Shown piece by piece: positions 48,483 through 61,424 of a stretch of 64,000 bases of DNA (its first letter is position 1; each line of letters starts with the position of its first letter). The translations under genes were made by a program, and so were the position numbers. The stretch spans positions 1,692,571-1,756,570 of the forward strand of contig JAQGEQ010000263.1 in NCBI GenBank assembly GCA_034620365.1, given 5' to 3'. The DNA is from Pegea sp. RAD2-039. Its lineage: Eukaryota; Chordata; Thaliacea; Salpida; Salpidae. The notes beneath the pieces are model-generated. The model was not told the DNA's origin, did not search any database, and saw only the letters and a list, made by a program, of their open reading frames with translations.

Positions 48483-50907
48483 TTTAAATCTTTATAATTG
48501 TTCAGTTATAGAAGTATATTAAATGATTTTACTTTCAGTTTTATAAGTATGTTTTACTCTTAATTTCTTATCTGACTTAGTCTCCAAATTCTTCTAAAGT
48601 TGAATATTTATTTTTCAAATTTCATTAATTATCATGAATGATCGTTTTATATTTAAGAATAAAGTTTCTAATCCGATTAAACTTCATAAAAATTTGTTAA
48701 TTTTTACATTAAATAAATATTAGTGGTATTACATGTTCAAAACTTCTTGCGTTTTTAAATGAGTATAAAATTGATCAAAAATGTAGAAAAAATAAGAAGT
48801 GATTACATTGTTCTTATTAGTAATTCTCATTTAGTTTTGAATTTAAAAGACTAATAGTCAAAACTAAAGTCACACCATATTTCAACGTACAGATGTCTGC
48901 ACTCAATAATATCAAAAGCCTAATTTTTATAGCTCAATGATATATTTCGATTAGTCAGCTTGTAAAGAACTGCAAACTGAAGCAATATTTACTTCAAACA
49001 AAGCTTATCATTAGCATATGTACCTACAGTCAATTAAAGAAATAGAGATACAATTCAGCTGTAGGTTTATGTGCTCAAAATTTCAAAGTCAATAAAAACG
49101 TCGTTTTTTAGTCACAAATTATTCTATGGTAAATTTACGATAAGTTTCTAGATTTAATGCGAAATTTTAAAGTATAAATTATTTATTGAAATGTTATCAC
49201 AAAATCAATTCAAGAATTGTATAATAAAGAATAAATATTTATTTTTACTAAGTATGTTTAAATTTTTAGAGAAATAGTTTAAATAACTTGGTTAGATACT
49301 TTCGTGATTAATACTTTTGGTGTTTCACCAAACGTGAAATGCATGCGGGCATATTAAAAAGCTTTCTATTCATAAAATAATGTTGGCGAAAGATGATATT
49401 TGAATGATACAGCGTATACTAATAGTGAAGATTTGAACAATTACGATTAGTGAACGATAAATTAAATTGTAACATGGATACTATAAAACGAAAGAGAGAT
49501 TATCAAACTAATGAAAAAGACATAAAAATATGAGTTTTTATTAAAACAGATGTTACAAAAAACATATAAAAGATAAATTTTCCAGTGGTTTTTTTCGGAT
49601 TGAAAAGAAGAGTTTAAGCCTCATTAGTTTGTGATGGAAGACTGATTTTTTATAAAAAGAACTTTTAAGGAAGTTTGAAATTGCATTCATCAATAATATT
49701 TTTGAGGTTTCGTTCATAATATTCCTTACATAGGCTGTTATTTTGAACTTTATATAAACTTTAAACTTTTAAGACTTTAACGTTTATTAGTTTTTTACAT
49801 ACTTCATAAACTTTGAGAAAAAATATTTAAAGATGTAAAAAGCATCTAAATTAATGTTGAAAATTGGGGAGAAACATAATGATTGCAACAATCAATCATT
49901 TATGTAAGTTGATTTAGAGGTTAAACTTAATAAACATTCTACAAGTATACGTTTCATATTACAAAACCCTGTAAAGTGATGAAAAGCAACAAATTCTAAA
50001 CTGGCATTTCAAATCATCTTAATCGGCTTCTTATTAGTTTTCAGTCACTAAAATAAACATTTCATTAAGCAAAGAGGTAACGTTACATAATAAAATTATG
50101 TAATTATAATTTCTCCCACATTTAATGATGTTAAAAACTAAAAGTTAAATAGTCTTTTTCTCATTTATAATTAGTCTTAAATCACTTTTAAGTCAACACT
50201 AAAACTTTACTTGAAATTTGTTCTATTATAACTTTGGACATTTTAAACCTAATAAAGTTGATGGATTAAATTCTACCATGTTTATTTTGTCTCAAGACAT
50301 ATGCGTATTTTTAATATACACTTCTATTTTTTGTAAACTTTGAAAGCTGAGGTTAAGTATTTTCAAGATTAAATATATTGAATATAATTTTCAAAAAGTT
50401 CTTTAACAAATTGTTAAATACTTTAAATTTAGCCTCTTTAATATTCTTGAAGAATTTAAAACCATTATAAAAACTTTTCTTTTAAAAATTAAAATCATGA
50501 AACTGTTTTAAAATAAGATTTGAGTAAAATCAACTGTATGTTTTGCATATCCTATTTTGCCTTGGTCTAGAAGTGTGATAAATTTATTATCAACGAATCA
50601 AGACCTTAGTTTGAAATTTACTTCGAGAAAAACACAGTTTGTAAGTTCATGGCTAGTTTTAACTGTATAAGCCAAATCTGCTTCAAGATACCCTTACAAA
50701 AGCTTTATAATACTTGTAATGATGCCGAATTTCTTCAAAATTGTGAGTGAAGTACACTAGAAATGATAAGATGAAACAAAGAAATGCTTTCGTTAAACAA
50801 AAAACGAAAGGAATTTTTTTTCAAAGAAGCTTATACAGTATTAAACTTCTGAAGATTATCCCAAAAATGAAACACTTATAAATTTTACATTATCACGCTT
50901 ATACTTT
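48483..50907. other. Segment unique to copy 1 of the duplication
   Basis: About 2.4 kb lying between blocks A and B here and absent between the matching blocks at 55812-55855. It is AT-rich with no supported gene. It may have been deleted from copy 2 or inserted into copy 1. I see no target-site duplication that would favour insertion. Confidence 0.6.
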
Positions 50908-52047
50908 TTGAAGTTATGCGTAATATCGATACCTCAAACTATAAATTCCTAAACAAGTATTAAACAATTATATAAAATGTTTTTAAACTTAAAGTAAAAC
51001 CGACTTATTCAAATATAACCCTTTCTTAAAATGTTAGATCACAAAAATTACTTATGATGTATTTACCAAAAAATCTTATTTTGATGCAAACTCCTGAAGA
51101 CTAACTTTTTAGTTTAGTTTTTAAGGTTCATTCTAAAACCGGGTACGTTATTTTTCAATTTGAGTGTATTGCTTGAGATAATTTTGTTCATCTTTTGAAA
51201 ATGAATATCATAAGCGTTAACTTCAAATTGTTCCCTTATTCTAATCACAGCCATTTTTTATAAACTTTTTCTTCCTTAAAAATATTTCAGTAATTTAAGT
51301 ATAAAGTTTATTCTGGATATCTTTTTCATCACAAGATAATTCACAAATCACAAAGTGAATATATACAAGTATGAGAGTGGTGAACTGGTAAAACGAGCAA
51401 AATATACAAAATATGAAGAATATTTAAAATTAGTTCTAATTGATTTTTAATTAATCGTGGTAAGCCAGTAAAATATGATTAACTGTAGAATTGTTTACAA
51501 TACAGTTTGTGTTGAGCAAGTCAATTTTAGATTGATTATTTTCTTTGAAGTTCTATGATATGATCTCAGCTGACTCTATGGTTGTGATTGATGACTTTTT
51601 AATTCGCATAAAGTAAAGTTTGTTATACAATCTAATGGTTTCATAATCTGTTATTTTATGAAGTAGCAATTTTACTCTGATATAAAAACTAGAAAAGATA
51701 TATTTGTTTGTGATTTAAGACTTCTAAAACGTTTACAAGAAGGTTCCAATAAAACCTCTTTTGGTCGTAAACTCAAAACTATTATACTCTTCCATCACAA
51801 CTCACTAGATATTTTTTTAAAAAATGTGTATTCTTTTGTTATTTCTTTTATTCAACACACGACTGCAAATGATGAATTATAAAGCTCTTATAGCAAACAT
51901 AAGATCATATGACTATAGAAGAAATTAAAAACATCTGAAGAACTAAAGTTTTATATAATTATTGTATAAAAGAAGAAATCTTGCAGAGACATCGACAAAT
52001 ATAGAATATGAATCAAAAATACGAAATAATAGAATAAGTGAAGAAAA
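50908..52047 (+). repeat. Duplicated segment, block B (copy 1)
   Basis: It matches about 55855-56906. Similarity is moderate at first and very high from about 51187 on (TTTGTTCATCTTTTGAAAAT onward). About 110 bases near 51077-51185 are missing from copy 2. The match ends at AATAGAATAAGTGAAGAAAA. Confidence 0.83.
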
Positions 52048-54956
52048 CTTACAGAAAGAAATAGAAATTTCTGTAGCATCCTTACAAAGCTTGAAAATAA
52101 CTTTACTTAAGCGGTAAAATAACCTGATACCTATCTCACACAATTATACCACAAGCTACTCAGACAAAAAAGTTCGTTTACAGATTGTTTGTCATAAATC
52201 ACTTTGAATTATGCACTTTTTAGCTTACACAAGCTTTCTAAGTTACTATTTGCCACTTTTTGTTTATTTGGAAGTTAAATATTTACTTTTATCTGATAAT
52301 TTTTTATTTCTTGAAACAGTTATCATATCAGTTGCCATAGTTTTGCGGTAAGCATTTTATGTTTTAGTGTTTACAAAACTATCAAAGCTTGACAACCCTT
52401 GTTTTGTAATGAATAGTCAACTTGTTTACCATAAAGTTTCTTAGTAAGATTTGCTACCGAAGTACAACAATCTTATAAAAGTACTTCAACTTTTTGAGCT
52501 TTAAACTAAGCAATATTTAGATTCTGTTTTTTTTTGAAAAACTTTTGTTAATGTAACTTGAACAGAAAGTTTGAACTAAACTAATTTGTTCAGAAAACTG
52601 ATATTTTTTTCAGCTAAAAATTTACATAATTCATGTTAACTTATATATGTCATCTGTGGTATTTGCATGAAGATAAGCATTTAAATATAGTCTTATCTTC
52701 GTTTTTCAATTATTTAAGCTTTATGAAACTAATATAATGTATATGCTAGCTTAAAGTAAATCGAAATTTTGTAAAACTAATTTTGCTTCTACAAATAAAT
52801 TTCATAGATAGTTGATAGAGACTTTATATGAATCACCTACTGTTTAATTTATGCTACTTATCAATTTAAAGATGATTTATAGCAGAAGACGATTAAAAAC
52901 TCAGTATTTTCACAGATTTCAAAATCTTATTCGTGAATAATTTAGATGTTACATTAGAATATTATTTCATTAATGTTTCTCAAATACACTAAATTTGAAA
53001 TACTTAAATATTTCGTAATATACAGTTTGAACTTCTACCTGTGTTATTTAAGATATAAATTTATAAAATGTCGATAATTTTGTTAAACGTTTAAAATTTA
53101 CTTATATATTTGAAGCAATTTTAATTTAGTCTGGAGTAATTGCTAGCATTTGATTTGACTAAAACAGCTTATTTTAAAAGTTAATTATAGACAAATTTAT
53201 TTTTATTCTTTGCTTCAAATGTTTTTCTTTATAGAAATTCTTAATTTATTTAAAAAATTGTACTTAAGATAAAGTATTTGTTGTGTAAGTAGTAATTAAA
53301 TACGTTCAAAAATTTTCAACTGTTTTGAAGTCTATATTTGGTTTTGATATTTTGTTTATCAAGTTGTTCTCATTAGAGTTATTACATCAGTTCAAACCGG
53401 GTTTTTAGCTTCCTTAGTTGGATTTGAACTGGTTTTGCTGGTTGTAGAAAAGAGCACATTAAGTTGGTAAATTAGATTACTTCCGCCATGACATATTACT
53501 TAAATTTCTTTCTGTTGCTGTACCAACAGTATGTAGTTAACAATCGGCTGTATGTCGGTTCTCTATCAGAATAAAGAGATAAAAAGCTAACACCGCTGAC
53601 TCATTAAAACTTGAAAATATTCTTGAATTCTGCTTCATGTTGAAGATTTTTGAATAAACTTTCAGTTTAACAACACTCACTTGAGCTTTGACGTATTTCT
53701 TTATATCAGTTGGTGCGTGAACTAAAGATTTAGTTACTGATTTTTAACTAAACACTTACAAATATTGAGCTTTTTGGTAGATTAAATCCTTTGTCTTCAT
53801 TATAGAAGTTGTATTTGTTTGTGAAAGCAGTCAATTCGAAAACTCAATGAAGGAAGAGTTTTTTTTTAGTTTTTAAAACAAGATATGAGCTCGAGTAAAA
53901 GACTTTAAAGTTAGTATTTTGTCTTTAATCGAATTAAAAGTTTTAGATACACTAAAGTGAAATAGCTGAAACAAATCTGTCTCAATTTAAAAATTAACAA
54001 ACTAATCTTGTTTAAACTTTGTTTGTTTTCCCTTCAAACAGTAATGAAAATATTTTAACAGAAAGCAATTTCAGTGATTTAACAATGCTGTTGTTATAGA
54101 AGTTTCAAAAGGTATTTTACTTGTAATCCAAAAGACTATCTCTTTCCTGCTACATATTAGTTGTCATTTAATCAGTTTGCACAAACCGTCAACCTAAGTC
54201 AAATCTGGTTCACTGTGGATAATCTCTATGGGCTTGTTTTTATAGTAAAATGAGGTTAGAGGAGTGTATACTTGTTACAGTAAACTGCACAACACTTACC
54301 ATTAGACTGGGCGCGCCTTATTCATTATTTACCTTTTATTAAATGGCGAAAAATGTAACACAATTTTTCATTATTTTGAGCTGACTTTTTGTGGTATCAA
54401 TCCAGAACTTTGACAAATAAATGCAGAAAAATATAATCATCATTTTACGATGTTTATATAAAATTATTGTTTAATGTAAACGCTACTTAATCGCTAAATC
54501 TAGACATAAATAAATAATTGTTAACCAATCAACATATATAAAGTAGATCTAATTTATCAATGTGTAACTTTAGCTTGAATATTTTAATCTAATATTTATT
54601 TAAATTACATTCTACCAAATTCGACAAAAAAAAATTTTAATTATAAAACAAATTGAGAACGTTTTGAGCAATTGAACAATTTGGTATATTCCTTAACTTT
54701 TCAAAATATTTAATGAATTACTTTTTCTTTACAGTTAATCATACATCTATCAATAAAAATTTCTATTTTAATTGATGGTTAACCTATCATTCAATCTAAA
54801 ACTGCAAAGTTTTATTGCAAATTACATCGTTAAAATTCAAATAAGGTAAATCAATTACATAATAACCGATTTGATTAGCAATTTGAAAAATAATTTGTTA
54901 CATAATTAGCAACACTTAACACAGTAACCTCTATAACATCATAAAAAAAATCTTAG
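52048..54956. other. AT-rich intergenic region
   Basis: No supported gene. A less AT-rich patch at 54180-54320 contains GGCGCGCC. A tRNA-like reading of its minus strand was checked and not accepted. The opposite-strand open frame at 51943-52143 overlaps block B and has no support. Confidence 0.4.
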
Positions 54957-55162
54957 GTGCTGCTAGGTGCCCCTGTCGCCCCCGCGTCAACGGTAAAGAC
55001 CATTCTATAAGCAGAGCTATTGTTCTGCGACTGTCAGAGATATATCTTGACTTACAATCTGTTTCATATATGCGCATTAGTTTTGGTTGTAGTGAAGGAT
55101 ATATGCGATCAATTGAAAAAACATTATCTCTATATCAATCAAAAGATATTTTTAAAATCTGA
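54957..55162 (+). pseudogene. Coding-like fragment with weak paired-domain (or transposase HTH) resemblance
   Basis: One frame is open for 67 codons to a TGA at 55160-55162 and is much GC-richer at its 5' end than its surroundings: AARCPCRPRVNGKDHSISRA, IVLRLSEIYLDLQSVSYM, RISFGCSEGYMRSIEKTL. By hand it follows the N-terminal half of a paired domain: VNG, then IV at the first helix, VS..MRISFGC against IS..LQVSNGC, and T.S. Only a few positions are identical, so this is tentative. Paired domains are related to Tc1-type transposase HTH domains, which is the main alternative. An acceptor-like AG lies at 54955-54956. The last 18 codons or so overlap duplicated block A copy 2. It is probably a remnant. 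Confidence 0.28.
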
Positions 55163-55812
55163 AGACCTTTCTTTTAGTATCTCATGGTTCATTTAACGGT
55201 TTATTTTGCAACGGCATATTTCTTACAACTAGCTAAAATTTGATTTAACCTTTAATAAATTTTAAAAACAAGTTTTTTTTTATTAAACAATTGTGGTTTT
55301 TAATTAATTTCTAAGTACTGCTGTAAATTTGATACTTATTTTGCTGAAATTTGTAAATCAATTGAAAGAATTTAGTTTACAAATAAAACTGTTTAAATCA
55401 ATACTTTTATTTGATTTCATGGACAAAAATAAGAAGTTATTTTATTAAAAAGTTATTTTTCTTCTTTATTAGATCTAAAAGCAGTTTTGTAGTAAAAACA
55501 ATTAATTATAAATAAAAAAAAAGATCAAATTAACAAAATGCTATACATAAAATTTTGCCAAAATGATTTATTAATACTAATTTTGGTAAAATTTTTGATA
55601 AAATTGTTAGATAATAACCATTTCATCAGCTTAAATCATATTTGCAAAAGAGAAAATATGGTTAACATTTTTATAGTTATGTACAATTATGTTATTCGAT
55701 TTTTGTTTATAATTTGAGTTTCACAAAAAAGAAACTTAAAGAAAAGAGCTGAGCAATATCATAAAAAGTTCTAGTCCAATAATTACAGACAAATTATGAT
55801 CCGATAAACTTT
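55107..55812 (+). repeat. Duplicated segment, block A (copy 2)
   Basis: It matches 47769-48482 in the same orientation, for example the shared stretch around TTCATTTAACGGTTTATTTT. Differences are scattered, as expected of a fairly recent, neutrally decaying duplicate. Confidence 0.85.
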
Positions 55813-55854
55813 TAGAATAAATCGTCATTTATCATACTAATTTGTTTCTTTACA

Positions 55855-56906
55855 TACCTTCTTGTGAAGTTATGTATCATTCCGATAAATCAAACTTTAA
55901 ATTCCTAAACAAGTATTCATTAATTATAGAAAAGTGTTTTATACTTTATGTAAACACCATCTTTTCAAATGTAATCCTGGTTTCTTAGAATGTTTGGAAA
56001 CAAAAATCACTTATGGAATATTTACCAAAAAATCTAAAGTTTGTTCATCTTTTGAAAATGAATATCATAAGCGTTAACTTCAAATTGTTCCCTTATTCTA
56101 ATCACAGCCATTTTTTATAAACTTTTTCTTCCTTAAAGATATTTCAGTAATTTAAGTATAAAGTTTATTCTGGTTATCTTTTTCATCACAAGATAATTCA
56201 CAAATCACAAAGTGATTATATACGAGTATGAGCGTGGTGAACTGGTAAAACAAGCAAAATATACAAAATATGAAGAATATTTAAAAGTAGTTCTAATTGA
56301 TTTTTAATTAATCGTGGTAAGCCAGTAAAATATGATTAACTGTAGAATTGTTTACAATACAGTTTGTGTTGAGCAAGTCAATTTTAGATTGATTATTTTT
56401 TTTTGAAGTTATATAATTTAATCTCAGCTGACTCTATGGTTGTGATTGATGACTTTTTAATTCGCATAAAGTAAAGTTTGTTATACAATCTAATGGTTTC
56501 ATAATCTGTTATTTTATGAAGTAGCAATTTTGCTCTGATATAAAAACTAGAAAAGATATATCTGTATGTGATTTAAGACTTCTAAAACGTTTACAAGAAG
56601 GTTCCAATAAAACCTCTTTTGGTCGTAAACTCAAAACTATTATACTCTTCCATCACAACTCACTAGATATTTTTTTAAAATGTGTATTCTTTTGTTATTT
56701 CTTTTATTCAACACACGACTGCAAATGATGAATTATAAAGCTCTTATAGCAAACATAAGATCATATGACTGTAGAAGAAATTAAAAACATCCGAAGAACT
56801 AAAATTTTATATAATTATTGTATAAAAGAAGAAATCTTGCAGAGACATCGACAAATATAAAATGTAAATCAAAAATACGAAATAATAGAATAAGTGAAGA
56901 AAATTA
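55855..56906 (+). repeat. Duplicated segment, block B (copy 2)
   Basis: It matches 50908-52047 in the same order and orientation as copy 1. Its right edge (56906) lies only about 20 bases from the 3' end of the family-2 LINE remnant. Confidence 0.83.
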
Positions 56907-56924
56907 AAAACTGACAGTATTAAA

Positions 56925-58460
56925 ATTAGTTTGTTAATAAAATTACTTAAATAAAATTGTTTAACAAAATTTAAAAAGAGGTAATATATTTTGATGTAAT
57001 GATAGAGACGGGAAATAAATTCGAAATTGTGTTACCCAATTGAAAAAGCTACCGCTCCATAAAATGTTAGTATTATTCTTGAGTGAATTAATCTTGATTG
57101 ACGGGCCTCTGTTGACATATGAAAGATTAACATTTTTAAGGAGATAATTACATTGAAGATTATAGAAACTGTTGGTAATTTTAAATAACAGTAAAAAGCG
57201 GAAAAGTTGGCGGTTTTGCAAAATATATATCTTAACCTTAAAACGACAGTCTTTGTATTGAGAAAAAGTTATATTATTATGGAAAGTTTTCCAGCAAACG
57301 ATCTTTGAACGGATTCAAGTTTTATGATACCTTTTTCAACGTGAGGACTCTTTATGAAAAAGTTGAACTCTAATTCAGGACGGATGTATGAGGTGAAACA
57401 GTTTTAAGTGTATTCAAATATTTCTGGTCCTAAAACCTATTTATTTATTGACAGGTAAAAGTATTTGTTGGTAACTAGATTGCGTTGTCTGTAGCGAAGC
57501 TATAAGTTAGTCGACTCCAAAGAAGATCAACTAATTTAGTATTAAAAGATTGACATCCTTTGTAAAGAGCATGTTGAAAAACATTCAGTAATACCATCGA
57601 TATCAATATTGAAGAGAAGTGAGAAAATAATATTAGTTTGAGAAAAACTGCTACAAACCAAAAGAAAACTTAAAACTGAGTTATTTATGATGACTTGTTG
57701 TTGTCTATCTTTGAGATATTGCTTTATCTACAAAATAATTGTAGGATTATTACAATACTCTGAGAGTTTTCACTAAAATGGGATGTAAAACTGAATCAAG
57801 AGCTTTGCGATTATGATATTAGTAGTTAAATTATTTACTGAAGAACTTAGAAACTGGTTGAAAATGACAACAGCTGATCACTGGAGGTTCTTTGAGGAAG
57901 AAACCTAAATTGAAGACTGCTGATCTGATGGAGGTGAGTCAGAATTCTTTGCGACGTCTCAAAGATTTGGCAGAAGCTACTAAAAACATAAATTATGGGT
58001 AAATTATGACTGGGTAAAAGCTGATTACTGAAAAAATAACCTGAAATTATAATCAGAAAGCAAATATTTCTGAAGAAGATAAGTCAGAAGATTTGCAAGA
58101 AGCTACTAGAGTGAAATATTGGTTTACAGAAAAATGGTTTATCTCTGTCTCCTTTTGTGAAGAAGGATGATGATGGATTTTCAGGAGTTGATTTGTTTTT
58201 GTGAACAGCAATGATTATATCAAGATCAGTGGTAACAAATAATTCCATAAAGTTTGATTTCTTTGTCTTCAGAATAATCAATTTAGACTCGTTGTCATGG
58301 ATGAAGACCTTTTGAAAGCTTAGGTTAGAAATTGAAGCTTTAAGATCAATGAGATACAAGTTTTTATTATCACCAACCAAGGGTGGTATGGATGAACATA
58401 AACTTAGTCTAGACTTAACTAATTTATAGGATTTACGTGATGAAACAATGAACAAACCTT
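56925..58460 (-). mobile_element. Second LINE family (family 2), decayed ORF2, minus strand
   Basis: Reading the minus strand: a linker before the reverse transcriptase (SSIPPLVGDNKNLYL, NKSTPENPSSSFFTK) at 58455-58084, then KALDSVLHPILVKTL at about 57780-57830, YLKDRQQQVIINNS and LLFNIDIDGI at about 57540-57720, a FATD where the F/YADD catalytic box belongs (57487-57498), SYIRPELEFN and KLESVQRSFAGKL at about 57260-57390, and the C-terminus RGPSIKINSL, FFNWVTQF, LPLFKFC at 57221-56961. The domain order is right for a CR1/Jockey-like ORF2. The endonuclease is absent, there are multiple stops and shifts, and the catalytic box is damaged. The sequence is too different from family 1 to be the same family. 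Confidence 0.72.
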
Positions 58461-58571
58461 AATTTCAAATTCCTTACATTTAACCTTGTAATTTGATATA
58501 TACTAGCTTTTTTCAAAAAAACAGAAGTGGCAATTAACTATTGGATGCACATCTTTTTTTTCTGACTGTCT

Positions 58572-61012
58572 CCGCACACAATTGTGAGTACCATCTTTCC
58601 AGCCCAAGATATCATTTTACAGAAGCCCATCATCAAATATTACAAGCGTCAAAAAGACAATTCTTCTATAACATTAAAGCTCTTTTGCATTCTCAAGATT
58701 TCACATTTGTTTTTATTACTGAAGCTTGGTTGAAACCGTTTTATACTGATTCTTTCCTGGTTGACGGTAATTTTTTTGTGTTTTGCGTTGTGACAGACTG
58801 TATGATAGAGGCGGCTGTGTTAGCGTAATTTACAAAATATTGCTTGCACCCAAGATCTCTAGAATTCAGATCGATCCCATTAATTGTCTAGGGTTTGAGA
58901 TTATTGCTTTTGATTTTCATAACCCAAAGTCCAAATTTCCTCGTTTTATATGTACCTACCTACCACCCTCTAAAATTAATGATAAAGGTTACTGTTAAGG
59001 CCATATTGAAGGTTCTGAAGAGTGTTGTGTGTCCGGAGTTATATGTTTTGGGGGATTTTAATTTTAGTAAAATTGATTGGAATAACCCGAAAATTTAGTG
59101 GAAAATCGTTTAGCTTGGATAGCGACAGTACTAATTCACCTTTTTTAAGTCATGCCTTTGTAAGCTTCCTCAATGCCAATAATCTATCTCAGATGGTTAC
59201 TTTTCCAACCCAAGTTAATGGTAATACTTTGGATCTTCTTATCACGTCAAAGCCTGAAACATTATTTACTTTGATCAAACAGAGCCTTTTGCTCCGATAT
59301 GCGATCACAACATGATTGAATTCAAGCTCCACCAAAATTTTTCCATGAACGTTAAAACTCCAAGCAAACGGAATTTTTATCGTAGAAATCATAATGGTAT
59401 TAACAAATTTCTATCAGGTGTTGACTGGATTTCTGATTTCAACTCTACCAAAGACATCAATACTATTTACTCAAAGTGTACTAACATCGTTAAAGAGTGA
59501 ATCAAAAAATTCATACCTTTTTTTAGAGTCAGCAAAAAACCACATTTGCCAAATATTTAAGGAATTTGCAACATTCAAAAAACCTCCTATACAAACAAAC
59601 TAAAACAGGCCCTTCCATCAAATTTCTGAACAAAGATCTTTGTATACTTTACAAGAAATCTATTTCCAATGTTTATTTAGGAAGAGAAAGTGCAGTTTTA
59701 TCTTCACCTTGCAAGAAAACGTTTTTTGGTTTCATAAATCACAAGCTTAAGGCCAGATCTCAAATACCTCCCCTAATTGATAACAGCGACCAGTTTGTCA
59801 TGGAACCAGATAATAATGCTGAATTGCTAAGCAAACAATTTAATAGCGTGTTTATAACCCATGATGGCAATACTCTTTCTCTTTCTTACTCCGACATTCT
59901 TACTGATGTTTCTGAGAAAATAGGTCTAGACATAACGGTCGATATAGTATCTAAGGCCGTTTCTTCTTTAAAATTATCAGTTTCCAACACCCCAGATCAG
60001 ACTCCAGCTTTGTTTAAAAAAAAACTCCTTCTTTGTCACTACCTCTATCGCTACTCTTTAACATGAATCTTAGGCGAGGAAGAGTTCCACAAATTTGGAA
60101 GAAAGCTAATATTACTCCAATTCATACAAAGGGTTCCAGAAACACTACACTTAACTACAGACCAGTTTTGCTGACTTCAGTTATCTGCAGTGCTGAAGAA
60201 CATATCATTCACAATCATATGACCAGTCATTTGATGAAGCACCAACTAATATCTGATGTCCAGCATGGCCTTGTGAAACGGAGTTCTTCCCTGACTCAAC
60301 ATCTCATTTTTCTCAATGAGCTTACAGCGCATTATGAAAGTAACACTCCCTATGACATCATATATCTCGATTTTGCTAAAGCTTTTGATTCTGTCCCACA
60401 CACTAAGCTCGTTACTGTATTGAAAAATGCAAAAATCGACAGTTTTATCTTGAAGCAGATTGAAGATTAGTTATCAGGTAGAACCCAACAAACTCGTGTA
60501 GAAAGATCTTTATCTACTCCAGGTCAAATGACCAGTGGTGTTCCTCAGGGTTCAATTCTTAGTTTCCTTCTCTCTTTAATTTTCACTGAAGACCTCATCA
60601 GAAGATTAGTAGCAATAGATGATGTCAGTGTGTTTGTGTATGCAGATGATATCAAGCTATTATCTTGTAATCCTTCAAAAATTCAAACTGCTCTACACAC
60701 CGTAGAAAACTGGTCTACGAACAGGCAGCTCAGAATCCAGCCCACAAAGTCTGAACTTATAACTTTTTCTCGTAAACCAGCTGTAAATTACTTAAACCAA
60801 TACTCCATAAATAGATTTATTACTCAACGAGTATCTTCGGTCCTAGACCTTGGCATTACTCTATCATCTGACTTTAAATGGCACAATAATGTTTCCAAAA
60901 TCTTTGGAAAATCAATCAACCTTGTCTTACTTATTATAAAGACCTTTAATTCTAAGGATCCATGATTTTTCATCAATCTTTTCAAATTGTACATACGTCC
61001 AATTCTTATTTT
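58572..61012 (+). mobile_element. CR1-like LINE (family 1), ORF2 remnant, plus strand
   Basis: ORF2 starts within the endonuclease (CEYHLSSPRYHFTEAHH, FVFITEAWLKPF, LGDFNFSKIDWNNP, TFPTQVNGNTLDLLITS), passes the linker (SQIPPLIDNSDQFVMEP) and gives reverse transcriptase with RVPQIWKKANITPIH, IIYLDFAKAFDSVPH, SGVPQGSILS and an intact YADD in VYADDIKLLS. Frame changes separate pieces at 58541-58828, 58783-58998, 59022-59315, 59312-59500, 59566-60066, 60033-60470 and 60528-60965. A stop follows QIED at about 60468. Homology begins near 58572, so ORF1 and the front of ORF2 are lost. Forward sequence stops near 61012 after KLYIRPIL, where an inverted piece begins. Confidence 0.93.
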
Positions 61013-61015
61013 AAC

Positions 61016-61424
61016 ACAGTTTAGAAATGACAATTTTGGTAATGTTATAACGGTTCAACTTCTGCTTGAACAACGCGAGTGATTCTGACATGACAATGTC
61101 TAATGGCAGCTGGTTCCATGTACTAATTGTGCGGTATGAGAAAAAATTGCTTTGATTAATGTACCAGTTTATATGGGCTTATTAAGATGTAATGTGTGTC
61201 GTCTGAGTTTGTATAACTTGAGAGAAGGACTAATTGAAAAGAAGTTATCAAACTGAGGGTCAATTAAATTGTGGATAGTTTTAAAAATAAGAGTTAAGTC
61301 GTATTTAATCCGTCGAATTTCCAAAGTATCTAAATTTAAGAAGCTGAGGCGATGTTTATAACTATCATATTTAATATTAAGTTTCCTGCATACTAATCTC
61401 GTAATTGTGGCCTGAACATGTTGC
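61016..61424 (-). mobile_element. Inverted C-terminal piece of LINE family 1
   Basis: The reverse complement is nearly identical to 14285-14680: RLVCRKLN, SFLNLDTLEIRRIKYDL, IFKTIHNLIDPQFDNFFSIS, SPSLKLYKLRRHTLHLNKP and the later LLFKQKLNR. It abuts the forward ORF2 copy at about 61012-61016, just where that copy would have continued into this region. The 3' UTR hairpin and tail are absent. This points to an inversion of the 3' part or to a separate fragment. Confidence 0.85.

Noticed and set aside
51943-52143. 66-residue minus-strand open frame
   Set aside because: It crosses the edge of duplicated block B and is not preserved as a frame in the second copy.
54180-54320. tRNA-like or SINE head on the minus strand (CAGTCTAATGGTAAGTG)
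   Set aside because: It resembles a D-arm/A box, but no B box follows at the right distance and no cloverleaf can be drawn.
61016-61424. Twin-priming 5' inversion
   Set aside because: The order of the inverted pieces is opposite to the twin-priming product and the 3' tail is missing.
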